Origin: Typha latifolia
Lineage: Eukaryota > Streptophyta > Magnoliopsida > Poales > Typhaceae
Reading direction: 5' to 3'
NCBI GenBank assembly: GCA_019914945.1
Contig: CM034103.1
Coordinates: forward strand, 5,890,001-5,954,000
Length of the DNA stretch: 64,000 bases
Positions within the stretch are counted from its first letter, which is position 1, and every line of letters starts with the position of its first letter. The notes beneath the pieces are model-generated. The model was not told where the DNA came from. It did no database searches and saw nothing but the letters and a program-made list of their open reading frames with translations. Shown one piece after another: positions 54,681 through 64,000 of this stretch. The position numbers and the translations under genes were made by a program.

Positions 54681-56640
54681 ATGGATTCTTTTGATGATCA
54701 TATAGAAGCGCAATTGAAGGGCGGAGATTCAATTAATCCTACACCGGCATCTCAACCTCAACCTGATCTGAAAACTCCAGCTTCAGCTTCATCATCAGGC
54801 AGTTTTAAGAGATTAAAGTCCGAAGTTTGGAAGTATTTCAAAAGAATTGAAATGAGGCCAAGGCAATGTTATAGATTTTAGAGCTAAATGTCTTCAATAT
54901 AATCATAATTTTTCTACATTAACTAAGAATGACACTATTCACCTAATGAGGCATATTAAAGATAAGCATAAAAAAGGTCAACTTGATATTAGTCAAATGT
55001 TGCTTAATCAAGGTGGTTCCGGAAATATTTCTAATTTTCAATAGAATTATGAAAATGCTCATAAAGAAATAGTTAAATATATTATTCGTAGAAATAAACC
55101 TTTTGCTATGGGTGATAAGTAGGAACTTGAAGGTTGTTTACAAATAGGTTTTAATCCAACTTTTAAAATAATTTCTCATCATACAATTAGAAGAGATGTT
55201 TTAAAATATTTTGCTGAAGAAAAAAAAATTAATTTTAGATTTTAATAAATTAAAATCTAGAATTTATTTTACTAGTGATATTTGGACTTCATGCCAACGT
55301 TGGTCTTTTATGTGTATAATCGCACATTTTATTGATGATAATTGGAAAATATAAAAATGAATAATTTCTTTTCGAAAGCTTGATGAGAGTCGTACTGGTC
55401 AATATCTTTCTCGTACTATTATTCAAGAGTTAACAAGTTATAATATCCAAAATGAGATTTTTTTTTTCTCTCTCTCTTGATAATGATTCCACAATTTTTA
55501 ATTTTTGATGTTTTCTTCTATCTTTGTAATGGTGAATTATTACATAATAGATGCATGTGTCATATTATAAATTTAATTATACAAAGTGGTCTAAAAGAAA
55601 TTGTTGAGCTAATTCATAAAATTAGAGAAATTATACATCATATTATTTTTAATAATAAAAGAGCTAGAACATTTGGAAATATGTGTAAAAGATGTGGATT
55701 AAAAGCTAAAAAACTTCAATTGAGTGTACAATATAGATGGAACTCTACTTATGAAATGTTAGAATTAGTACTTGAATATCAAAAAGTTACAATTTCTTAT
55801 GTTTCTTTAGATATTAATAATGAACTAGAATGTCCTACTAATTTAGAATGGGAAAATGCAGAAAAAATAAAAGATTTTTTAAAAATATTTTTTGATGCTA
55901 CTAATATGTTATCAAGCTCTTATTCTCCTACAATTATAATTGCTGGTATGCAACTTGTTAATATTGTTCAACTTTTTATTACTTTTAAAAATAACTGGAC
56001 TTTACATAATGTTTTACAAATAATGGAAACTAAATATACTAAATATTTTGAACATTTTTCTTTACTTATTGGTTTTGACATTTTATTAGAACCTCAACTT
56101 AAAGAGACTGGTCTTTTTCGATATTTTTAATGGTTTATATGAAGATAAACAAAATGACCATGTTTCTCGTGCAGTAACTATTAAAAGTTATTTTAAAAGA
56201 TTTTTTTAATTATTATTCTATTATATATGGTTCTTCTTCCTCCATGCATTTATTTTCTGTTATTCCTCCTGAAAGTGGTAGCACTAAGAAGTCATTGCTT
56301 GCCTGACTTAAAATAAGGATAACTTCATCAATGTCGGGAGGAATCACTGAGCTTCAAGCATATTACAATCATTTTGTAAGTGAGGATGAAATAGATACTT
56401 TAGTATGGTGGACGGCAAATGAGACGAGATTTCCAATTGTTGCTGCCATGGCCCATGATATATTAACCATTCCTATATCTACTGTACCTTCAGAATCTGT
56501 TTTCAATACAAGTGGGTGATTGATTGATCAACGTAGATCATGTTTAGAAAAAGAAACAATTGAAACGCTGATGTGCCTACAAGATCGCAAATGGACGACC
56601 ATTTGGCAATATAAAATATAGAATTTGAGTTTTTAAATCT
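54681..56640 (+). pseudogene. hAT transposase (BED finger, Ac-like) pseudogene
   Basis: The gene would encode the enzyme that excises and inserts the element. The intact start (54681) gives a Ser/Pro-rich N-terminus and 'SEVWKYFKRIE' of a BED zinc finger. The finger continues in another frame, with 'LMRHIKDKH' near 54950. The RNase H-fold core follows with 'IYFTSDIWTSCQRW' (about 55262-55303) and 'SLDNDS' near 55465-55485, both Asp present. The longest frame (55477-56130, 217 codons) contains 'CMCHIINLIIQSGLKEIVEL', 'QYRWNSTYEMLE' and the DUF4413-like region. The dimerisation domain at 56331-56600 reads 'TLVWWTANETRFPIVAAMAH' then 'ILTIPISTVPSESVF'. At least three in-frame stops and several frameshifts inactivate it. 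Confidence 0.85.
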
Positions 56641-56924
56641 CAATGACTAATGTAATTTTATTTTATTTTTTACAATTAATGGATGAATTATGCAAATGAT
56701 AGATAGGTGGGTAGATGCCAACCTAGTTGGGATGTGCTCATTCTATAGTGATGCAAAAAAAATCCTCCTAATTTTGGTGTAACTATTTGTTTAATTATAA
56801 AAATATTTCTATTTACTCATTTGTTTAACTATTTATTTTTTTACATCTGCTCATTTATTTTTATTTATTTTAATTCTAATTTTTCATTTACTTTATTTAC
56901 AACGTGTTCTCTGTATGTGCGAAC

Positions 56925-57015
56925 GTCTGTTTTCGCATTTGAACGGCCTGAATGCATTCTCTGTATGTGTGAACTCCTGAGAGCGTGTTCGAACGCGGTG
57001 CGAATGCGATGTGAA
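56925..57015. repeat. TTCGAACG-type motif cluster
   Basis: Several copies of 'gttcgaacgcg', 'gcatttgaacg' and 'gcgaatgcg' occur here. The same kind of motif is frequent in the LTRs near 9420-9620, 10180-10470 and 33470-33610. Confidence 0.6.
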
Positions 57016-57256
57016 CGTAGTCGGCCAACTGGCTGTGTAAATTTGGGTAAATAATAATAATGGTGAAATATGGAGTGTGTTTTATAAAACTCTTAAAAAA
57101 TCTCGCCAAGTGGCCGACAGCCCGAGTAAAAAAATCGGCTAAGTGAGCAGTGGCTAACTGGCAACAACTGGCCACCACCCACAATGGCACAACTCCGCAA
57201 GACCATAACTCTCCATCTGCCCAAGCTACCTTGGACCCTTGTGTTTGTCACACTCG

Positions 57257-57548
57257 TTAGATCCATTCTCCTCTCCACAAGTACTTGTCAGCGAATCGTA
57301 GCCGCTCAACGCGGTCAGCCGCAACGAAGAACTCCTCGATCTCGGCCTCAAGGGGCTCCATCCCGGCGGTCGATTCTAGATCGACCCATTTGTCCCTTAG
57401 AGCACTCATCGGCATCGTCTCTTCCAGTCGATATACCATAATGGCGGCTCTTCCGGCGGCATCTTGCAGGAGGCATTGCTTGAGCAATGCGAGATCCAGC
57501 CGAGATCTACGGTGGAGCGTCGCCGACTGCTGGAATTCTGCTCCGTTC
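57257..57548 (-). other. GC-rich open reading segment inside hAT, origin unknown
   Basis: A minus-strand frame with no stop runs for about 97 codons within a GC-rich island, in contrast to the AT-rich transposase. It reads like real coding sequence, for example 'LLKQCLLQDAAGRAAIMVYR', 'LEETMPMSALRDKWVDLES' and 'EIEEFFVAADRVERLRFADK'. The residues are mostly charged and helical. I do not recognise the family. It may be a captured host exon or simply chance GC-rich sequence. It ends at a stop near 57257, about 640 bp from the right end of the transposon. Confidence 0.45.
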
Positions 57549-57893
57549 TTATCGTTCGCAGCTTCATTAGGACATTACGGCTCCGAAGTTGGAGGTAGGA
57601 GATCTAGAGCTCTGCCACTATCCCCGCTTTTCAGTTGCGAGATCTTGCCCCATCCGTCGCCGCCAAAGCCATCATCCTAGCTCTTATCCGATATCTCATG
57701 GGCCACTGAAAATCTTAATCGGTAGAGCCCGGCCCGGTTCGGATTGGCCAACCCGATATCTCACTGGCCGATGGGCGGTAACGGGTTAGACTATTCTAGC
57801 ATGGGCCGACCTAAGTGATTGGTGGGTCGGGCCGCGGACAATACTTAAGCCTGGTTAGCCCAAAAAGCCCGGTCCGCTTGATGATCACGTCTA

Positions 57894-57901
57894 AGTTGGG
57901 C
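57894..57901. repeat. Right 8-bp target duplication of hAT (AGTTGGGC)
   Basis: Identical to 54027-54034. Confidence 0.9.
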
Positions 57902-58452
57902 CACAATGTTGCTTGGGCTACGAGAGCCCCGAGATAAGGTGCTATCAAGTCCCCTTTGCAGATGAGAAGCTTCCTGAGTGACTAAGGGGAGGATACACTC
58001 ACAATGATGGTCAAAAAATGGCTAGAAAGCCAACAAGAGAAGGCTACAACGTGTAACCTCCATCGGGGGACGAGATGGCCCACAAAGGGCAACATTAACA
58101 CGAGGTGGTGAGGGGAATCATTTGGGTGTGGGGAGGAATGAGGTTGCCATCGGCTGGATTTCCAACAAAATAGAGAGGATAGGAAAAATTAGGAGAAAAC
58201 GTTAAATACTAAATTAAACCTAAATTACTCATACTTGGATGCAGATGACGTTTTGACGCATCGATTCATGGGATCGGCGTCCTCCAACGACTCTCTAGCG
58301 CGACAAGAGGGAGAAACGGGTATGGTGGCGATTACAAGAGAGAAAAGGAGAATAGAGAGAAGAAGAGAGGAGGGGGAGAATATGGAAAAGTGGCACACGT
58401 GCGCCTTACGGTTTTCGTATTTATTTATTTATTTTTGGTACAGGATGTTACA
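57902..58452 (-). mobile_element. Family A LTR, 5' part (outer, antisense)
   Basis: On the minus strand this begins TGTAACATCCTGTACC at 58452, identical over 11 bases to the start of the solo LTR at 970. It runs through a pyrimidine-rich tract ('ctccccctcctctcttcttctc') as in the other copies. It continues across the hAT insertion at 54034. The 5-mer after the end ('taggg') does not match the other side, so no target duplication is left. Confidence 0.6.
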
Positions 58453-58521
58453 TAGGGTTTGGGTTGGGTCATGATAATGCAAATACAAACATAATAATGC
58501 AAATACAAACATAGGGTTTGT
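58451..58521. repeat. Nested short direct repeats
   Basis: A 20-bp unit (aataatgcaaatacaaacat) is present twice in tandem at 58473-58512. The pair is bracketed by an 11-bp repeat, catagggtttg, at 58451-58461 and 58511-58521. Confidence 0.8.
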
Positions 58522-59005
58522 AATATATATCTATTTTTTAGCATTGCATTGCATATATATTTCTTTAGTATTGCATTGCATATTAATATTATTATTAAAT
58601 ATTATTTTAATTTTAAATACTTAAATATAAATATAAATATTTTAAAATTATTTAATATAGTATTTAGTTGATATAATAATTTTTTTCTAAATTATATTAT
58701 TGTTAAAATAATTTTTATATGTACTAATAACATCAAAAATATAATATTAATGAACTAATATTTTATCAAATTAAATATTAACTCATAGATTAAATAATAT
58801 ATTTACTATTTAAACTATGTATTAACATAAGGCAAATACTTCAATGCACCTTTAAAAATTATAATCTTAATCCAACGGCTATAATAGCCAGTTTTCATAC
58901 CCGGTACCGGGAAACCGGTACCGGTTCCAAAACCACATTACGTAAGAAAAAGAGTATATCAGTTAAGAAGATTAATTACGTGTGCCTAACTTTCCAATTT
59001 TCTTG

Positions 59006-59057
59006 TTATACCCTTGAAGATCTTAACCATTAGATCTTCATCAAAGTGATTGATAAG
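59006..59057. repeat. Direct repeat, copy 1 (partner at 59488)
   Basis: This 52-bp sequence shares all but about five bases with 59488-59539. It contains an inverted repeat GAAGATCT...AGATCTTC able to form a small hairpin. Confidence 0.75.
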
Positions 59058-59487
59058 TACGGAAGAAGCGCTCTACACGTTTTTTCCATTAAGATTTCTC
59101 TCTTAAATATAATTATGCCTTAATTATAGGAGATATCATTTAATATTAAATAATTTAAATTTGATTGTTTGGAGATAAACTTTAATTTAAATATAATTCT
59201 CTATCTCTATCTATTAAAATTTAATTTAAATCAATCTTAAACTAATGGGAGATATATGTAAATAATAAAAAATAATTAAAAAGATAAAATGTAATTAAAA
59301 TTTCATCAAGTTAATTATAAAAGACATCAATACCCTTATTTTAATATATATACATTACTCTCAGTTAATGATATATATGTCTTTTACTTAATAAAATATT
59401 AAGATAATATAATTGTTAAAAAATAATGTGCAAGATTATATATCTAAAAAAAATTACCTGCTAAACCGGTAATATCTTTCATTCCTA

Positions 59488-59539
59488 TTATACCCTTAAA
59501 GATCTTAACCGTTAGATCTTCATCAAATTGATTGATAAA
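59488..59539. repeat. Direct repeat, copy 2 (partner at 59006)
   Basis: Partner of 59006-59057. Both copies lie downstream of an 'aaaccggta' motif, so the pair may mark two diverged copies of one small element. Confidence 0.7.
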
Positions 59540-60340
59540 TAATTAATTCGATTGCACGAAAAAACCCTCTTAACATAATTAAATCTTTCTTTCTTTCTTA
59601 AAATGATAATATAAGAAATTTTGGAAAAAAATAATATAATAATTAGTAATCTGATGTTTTAAGCTAAAATAAAATATATGAAAGTGTAAATATTTTAATA
59701 TTATTAATGATCTCATTTTGGAAAGATTATTAAAAATATATATTCCATCTAAAATAAAATTTTATTATTTTCGACTACAAAATATAATAATATTTAAAAT
59801 ATTATATAATATAATAACATTTTAAAATATTATATAATATAATAATATTTAAAATATTACTAATAATAAAATATTATTTTTGACTATAAAATATGTAAGA
59901 TTAAATATAAAAAAAGATAAGCATTAATAAACTATTATTTTATAAAATTAAAATATATTCATATTACATTATCTTGCATATTTATCTTCATAAAATTGCA
60001 TGGGTATCTATCAGTCTAATATTGCATTAAATTGTATTGCATATTTATCTCCATAAATTACATATATAATGACTTAGCTTAGCATTACATATGTAATATA
60101 TTATTATAGTATTATATAGATAACTCTTAGCATTACATACATAAAATATATTAATTTATTTATTATCTATTCCATCAATCTATTTTAAATTAAATGGAAG
60201 AGCATTTTAACAATTTTTTCTTCTTTACCTTCATTTTATATCACATCAAATATAATCATTATACCTTTATTTCAGAATACAACTAAACATAGAAATAGCT
60301 ATTCCAAGAATAAAATTATTATTTGATGAATAACATTAGA

Positions 60341-61268
60341 TTTTGCTATTGTTATTTCTCCCAATTCTAGATCTGAACAAGGGCCACTATGGGATCGGAT
60401 CTATAATGATAGCAATCACGGCTCCCAAATACTACGGCTGCAACAAATTCGTGCATCAGAGCTTGCAGACTATCTACTGCCAATCAATTCGGTCTTCGAA
60501 ACGTCAAAATCTGTGGGCTATTCGCGAATCATGCGCCAATGCTAGTCAAAGTCAAATCCAAAGCATTGACTCTACAGTGAAAGATCGAGGCGTTGACTAT
60601 CTTGGTCCGGGTGTCCAAGTCTCGTAGACAAACGGAGCAGGTTACTAGGTAAGAGAGGTGTACCGCAAGCAGTGGCATTATCGAAATTAATCATTAAAAC
60701 AAGGGCCTTCAAATGACTATGCTTTTTAAAGTACTTTTGTGTGGCAAAAAGGACAGGGGGTAGGTCGGTGGTAGGCAAATGGCCGGTCTCGTCGGTTACT
60801 ATGCAGCTTTAATCACAAGAAATGTAAATAGAAAAATATTCGAGGAATTATAAAAAATTAAGAAAGTCATACTTTGGGTTTCCGTTTCTACCCATTTCTC
60901 CCATTAAACCAACACTTTTTTAATCAAACGGCAAAATAAAATTCTTCATTCAAAACCGAATATTTCGAATTTCGTAGCTCGTTTTATTAAAATATTCCAT
61001 TATCTCATAATTAACATCTTATTATATTGTTTCCTTTTGTTTCTAATTTTGAATTTCGAAATAACACTTTCATATTTTCCCATTTATTTCTCTTTTTTTT
61101 TTTGCTCGTTCCTCTTTCGCCTTCTCCCATCTCAATCCTTCTGAAACTGTACGCAGCGAAATCGGCGACGGTTTCCGGGCAAAGGCCGGTTTTCCGACCG
61201 GCTGTGAAAATTACGAAAAGGTTTTTTTTTTAATTATACTTTTTTTTTTTGTACCATTCGGTCGGAGA
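60341..61268. other. Upstream region of the AHL gene
   Basis: No independent gene is supported. The frame 60343-60627 has no recognisable motif. A T/C-rich tract at about 61078-61140 fits a plant core promoter or 5' leader. The transcription start is not determinable here. Confidence 0.4.
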
Positions 61269-61322
61269 ATGGAGCTTAGCTCGTCTGTAGTCTCTAATGG
61301 CAAGAGCTTGAGGAAACCCTAG
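61269..61322 (+). promoter_or_regulatory. Upstream ORF in the AHL 5' leader (17 codons)
   Basis: ATG at 61269 to TAG at 61322 would encode the short peptide MELSSSVVSNGKSLRKP. It lies 74 bp before the AHL start. If the leader is transcribed from further upstream, as the sequence suggests, it could reduce translation of the main frame. Confidence 0.5.
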
Positions 61323-61396
61323 AAGGGCGAATCGGACGGTCCTGATTCGTAGTATCCTCTTGGTGTTCTCTAAGGTTTTGTAGGGTCTATCTATGA

Positions 61397-61895
61397 ATGG
61401 AGGGAAGGGAAGGAGAGAACAATGCTGGGGTAGCGGCGAAGGCGGCGGTGGAGTCCGTGAGGTTGGAAATCCCTAGCCAAGGGGACGGGATGACGGCGGC
61501 AGCTTCCTTCGGTCTTGCGATTTCCACTCCGGCTGCAGCGGCGCCACCTCCAGTTGCGGCAGCGCCACCTCCGGATGCGGCAGCGCCACCTCTGGATCTG
61601 GCGTCTCCACCTCCGGAATCGGCGGCTCAACCTGTGGCATCGGCGGTGGTGGCAGGGACGACGGCGTCGGTGGGCTTGGCCGTGACATCGATGAAGAAGA
61701 AGAGGGGGAGGCCGAGGAAGTACGCGCCGGATGGGAGCTTGGTGCGGCCGCTGAACCCGATGCCGATCTCGGCGTCGCTGGTGGCCGGGGAATACACGCC
61801 GGCGGCAGCGGTGGGTGCGGCTATGAAGCGGAGTAGAGGGCGGCCGGGTGGTTTCGTGCGAAAGCAGCAGTTTGGATTCGCGTTGGAGTCTGCAG
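61397..61895 (+). CDS. AT-hook nuclear-localized (AHL) protein, first exon
   Basis: AHL proteins bind AT-rich DNA in the nucleus through AT-hooks and assemble through a PPC (DUF296) domain. This exon encodes 166 residues plus one base of the next codon. It has an Ala/Pro-rich N-terminus (about 41-80, from a 21-bp DNA repeat). The first AT-hook is KKKRGRPRKYAPDG (about 100-113). The second is KRSRGRPGG (about 144-152), followed by 'FVRKQQFGFALESAG', the usual lead into the PPC domain. Two RGRP cores suggest a type II AHL. The exon ends at a GT donor (GCAG|GTATTG, 61895/61896), exactly where the family has its first intron. The PPC exons are not found in the remaining 2.1 kb, so the gene runs past the window. 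An out-of-frame ATG at 61393 overlaps the chosen start. Confidence 0.88.
61538..61636. repeat. 21-bp coding minisatellite in AHL exon 1
   Basis: About four to five units of 'gcagcgccacctccggatgcg' encode the AAPPPDA-type Ala/Pro repeat. Units differ by a few substitutions. Repeat number could vary between alleles without shifting frame. Confidence 0.75.
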
Positions 61896-62829
61896 GTATT
61901 GTGGGAAAATATTTCATTTATTTTCTGAGTTATTATTTTTGGATCTTTTGAGATTTTTCGGGTTTGAAATTTTAGATTTTTTTCTTCTTGTTATTCTGAC
62001 GAGCTACCATTATTGTTTGACTAACTTATTTGATGAAAGATGTGATTTTGGTGCTAAATACGTGCATTTTTTTTTTTGATTTAGTTAAAAATTTGATTTA
62101 TTTTTGCTTATTTTTTTTTGGTCAGTCGATTTTTTTCTGCAGCTCATTTGGTTGGGTTTCTTGGAATTTTTCAGCTGTTGTGGTAATTCAATGGTCAGCC
62201 AAATGGTCCTCTGTGGACTGTCTTCGCTGTCTCTTTCTCTGTCTCTGTTCTCTTCCATCTGTGAGTTCAAATGGGTTTCTAGTAATGATTCGATATCAGT
62301 CCCTGTGGGACCGATCTCTCCAGATCTGCCAAGTTGCAGTTACTGAGAGCAAGTTTTGTCGATTATCCTGAAGTTGGTCCTGTAGGATGGTAGTTATTTC
62401 AACCAAGGTTCCGAATAACTAACTACTCGATATTGGTAATGGAATCAGTGTCAGCTGCTTGAAAAACAGATACATATTGGCCACATCAATTATATCAGCT
62501 GCATCTGTCATATGAGCCGCTGCATGGGCTATTTTAGTACCAGACTATTTTTTTAACTAAATATATATATATTTTTGAAAATATATAAAATACAGGTAAA
62601 ATCATAAAAAGAGTAATAAAAATGTTAGAGAAATAAGAAACCAATTTGATCGGTGGTATTGATCAGAATTGGTGTAGGGTCAAAGAAGGAAAATGGGGAG
62701 GAGAGAAAAGAACAGAAAAAAATCACCTTGTTTTGGAAAACCTCTCTGAAGCTTCATGCTCATTGGATCTAGCTTTGATTTGTTGGATTACTTACGATAG
62801 ATCAGATTTTGATGTTCACACACACACAC

Positions 62830-62864
<35 letters not shown>

Positions 62865-62935
62865 AAATGATAAGCTGTATTTAGCTAAACTTATTTTATC
62901 CAGTTACCTGGCTAAAATAATCGGATAAAATTTGA
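61896..62935 (+). other. Start of AHL intron 1
   Basis: The intron begins GTATTG and extends beyond the window. The first part is T-rich, as is usual for plant introns. The frames 62030-62371 and 62104-62346 resemble no protein and lack PPC motifs. Confidence 0.6.
62818..62862. repeat. (CA)n-(TA)n compound microsatellite
   Basis: About seven CA units are followed by a TA run of about 30 bp inside the AHL intron. Confidence 0.9.
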
Positions 62936-62939
62936 GTAT

Positions 62940-63259
62940 AGAGATCTAGGGGAAAGGGATCATCCGGCCCCAAGAGTACAAACGAAGAGGACTCTCTAGC
63001 ACAGTTTTGCTGCCTAGTCAGCAACCCTATTAGCCTCTCTAAGCACATGAACAATTTTGAAGGTCTTAAACCTTCTAAGTAGATTGCATCCATGGGCTAA
63101 CATATTCCTTATGAAGAAGTTGTGCCGCCTCTAAGGAATCTGTTTCTAGTATCAGTATGCAGTCTTTGCTAGCAGTGCATAGCCCCAAGCGTATGTCGCA
63201 AACAAGACAGAGATACTAGAGCAAGGTTCCCACGCCATCAGCCCTAGGCCACCTTGGTC
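62940..63259 (-). pseudogene. LINE RNase H remnant, 3' part (antisense)
   Basis: The minus strand encodes the end of a LINE RNase H. 'ILETDSLEAAQLLHKEY' lies at about 63150-63100. In another frame, 'IVHVLREANRVAD' (63054-63017) is followed by a stop and 'AAK', which is the C-terminal 'HV.REAN..AD' motif. It continues the remnant at 63773-64000 once the MITE between them is removed. Confidence 0.75.
63252..63259. repeat. Left target duplication of MITE (decayed)
   Basis: ccttggtc against tcgtggtc at 63765-63772: six of eight bases agree. Confidence 0.55.
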
Positions 63260-63764
63260 TAGGGCTTTTAAAAAACTCGTGAGCAAGTGAGGCTCGTGGG
63301 CTCGGCTCAAGCTCTAAGTGAGCTGAGCCGAGTGGAAAGTTTGGGCTCGAAAGTATAATTGAGTCGAGCTGAGCCAACACCGGCTCGTTCGAGCTTGGCT
63401 CGATTAAGCTCGATATTGTAGCAAACTAATAGTATATTTATATTATATTATATTATATATTTCATATGAATTATTATAAATTTTATGTTAATTAGTGTTT
63501 GTATGAGCTAATTTTACCCCATAAGATTTATATTTTTTTAATTATTTGGCTTTCAAAATATTTTCTTTATCAATATCAATCGTTAGCCCATTAAGCCCGA
63601 ATGAGACTATCGAGCTATCGAGCTATCGAGCCGAGCTCGAGCCTTATCAAGTTGAAGATAAGCCGAGTTGAGCCATATCTTTCCATCTTGAGCTAGAAAA
63701 TTATGTAATCGAGCTAAACCAAGCTGCGTCCAACTCGCTCAAGCTCGGATTGTTTACACCCCTA
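63260..63764. mobile_element. hAT-like MITE, 505 bp
   Basis: The left end is TAGGGCTTTTAAAAAACTCG and the right end, read inward, is TAGGGGTGTAAACAATCCGA. These are imperfect inverted repeats of the hAT type. The near-ends are rich in GAGCTCGAGC/GGCTCGAGCT words, while the centre is AT-rich with no coding capacity. Flanking 8-mers agree at six of eight positions. It splits one LINE RNase H sequence in two, which independently confirms the insertion. Confidence 0.75.
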
Positions 63765-64000
63765 TCGTGGTCATTATGGATGATCAGTTCCCCTTGATAA
63801 GAGTCTCTTGCATAGCTGCCATTGTATTTAGCTTTAACCAACCTTCTTCAGAGGCTTCCCATTTAACTTCCTTCTTAGCAGTAGCGATAGTTTTTGGGTT
63901 CTTTAGCATATTCTTTACTCATTCGAATAGTTTTGTGGATCACCGTCCTTGGATGGTAAATCACCTCGCTACCAAACACCCTCGCATTGTGTTGTTTCCA
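63765..64000 (-). pseudogene. LINE zf-RVT/RNase H remnant, 5' part (antisense), runs off window
   Basis: From base 64000 down, the minus strand reads 'WKQHNARVFGSEVIYHPRTV' and then 'HKTIRMSKEYAKE', typical of the stretch after the zf-RVT motif in plant LINEs. Next comes 'WEASEEGWLKLNT' and, in the next frame, 'GSYARDSYQGELIIHNDH', the start of RNase H (usually WLKLNTDGS). It lies in the AHL intron, opposite to the gene. Confidence 0.75.

Larger units (their letters stand above)
54035..57893 (+). mobile_element. hAT superfamily DNA transposon, 3.86 kb
   Basis: The ends are imperfect inverted repeats. The left end is TAGACCTGATCATCGTGC; the right end, read inward on the minus strand, is TAGACGTGATCATCAAGC (15 of 18 bases identical). 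A perfect 8-bp duplication AGTTGGGC flanks both, which is the hAT hallmark. Subterminal GC-rich GGCCCGG/CCGGCCC repeats occur at both ends (54050-54200 and 57720-57880). Inside are a decayed transposase gene (54681-56640), a TTCGAACG-rich patch (56920-57020) and a GC-rich segment of unknown origin (57180-57700). It interrupts the outer family A LTR. Confidence 0.9.
58522..60340. other. AT-rich intergenic DNA with repeats
   Basis: No gene is seen. It holds an ACCGGTACCGGTT-type palindromic patch (58900-58935) and a 52-bp repeat pair (59006-59057 and 59488-59539). Tandem units of about 30 bp ('tttaaaatattatataatataata') lie near 59785-59860. Confidence 0.45.

Noticed and set aside
60343..60627. 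94-codon frame upstream of the AHL gene
   Set aside because: No motif or homologue recognised. More likely promoter-proximal non-coding DNA.
1..64000. tRNA, rRNA, snRNA or organellar insertions
   Set aside because: I looked for tRNA A/B-box pairs, rRNA-like blocks and plastid gene motifs and saw none that I could support by eye. A tRNAscan or Infernal run would be decisive.

Overview
This window looks like plant nuclear DNA. It is AT-rich and almost entirely built from decayed transposable elements. Two spliced host genes with GT-AG introns are visible, and there are no bacterial or organellar gene clusters. The element mix (Ty3 chromoviruses, SIRE-like and other copia, Tat/Ogre-like gag, L1-type LINEs, hAT) is that of an angiosperm. 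A non-grass monocot is possible, but the species cannot be named from the sequence.

Host genes. (1) A bHLH transcription factor of the bHLH35/bHLH27 type lies on the + strand at 18903-23642. It has five exons whose phases join to 228 residues. Its 2.8-kb fourth intron holds repeats and a decayed hydroxypyruvate-reductase-like (D-2-hydroxyacid dehydrogenase) pseudogene at about 22048-22690. (2) The first exon of an AT-hook nuclear-localized (AHL) gene lies on the + strand at 61397-61895, with a 17-codon upstream ORF. The rest of that gene, including its PPC domain, must lie beyond base 64000.

Layout. 970-3751: a solo long LTR, family A, with TGTAACAT/ATGTTACA ends. 3880-6290: antisense LTR family C with a family B fragment inside. 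7600-9640: antisense SIRE-like copia gag, primer site and LTR. 9780-12600: antisense copia reverse transcriptase and integrase split by an unrelated LTR. 12690-14560: antisense Tat/Ogre-like gag/protease remnant. 14690-17585: a roughly 2.9-kb array of degenerate AT-rich units of about 270-430 bp. 18903-23642: the bHLH gene. 25257-28385: three copies of LTR family B, the first with a 126-bp triplication. 29811-34010: a chromovirus with zinc knuckle, protease, RT, integrase and chromodomain. 37904-42019: a deleted family A element. 42480-43400: SIRE gag. 45454-49354: an L1-type LINE with a perfect 14-bp target duplication. 49373-58452: nested LTRs interrupted by a 3.86-kb hAT transposon with a perfect 8-bp duplication. 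58453-61000: AT-rich intergenic DNA. 61269-64000: the AHL first exon and the start of its intron, which contains an antisense LINE RNase H remnant split by a hAT-like MITE.

Every transposon coding region has stops, frameshifts or changed catalytic residues, so none appears autonomous. The host genes have no evident functional link to each other. I found no candidate for an entirely new biological system. The most useful leads are the datable nested insertions, the hAT element with an unexplained GC-rich internal reading frame, the intronic pseudogene and the AT-rich array.
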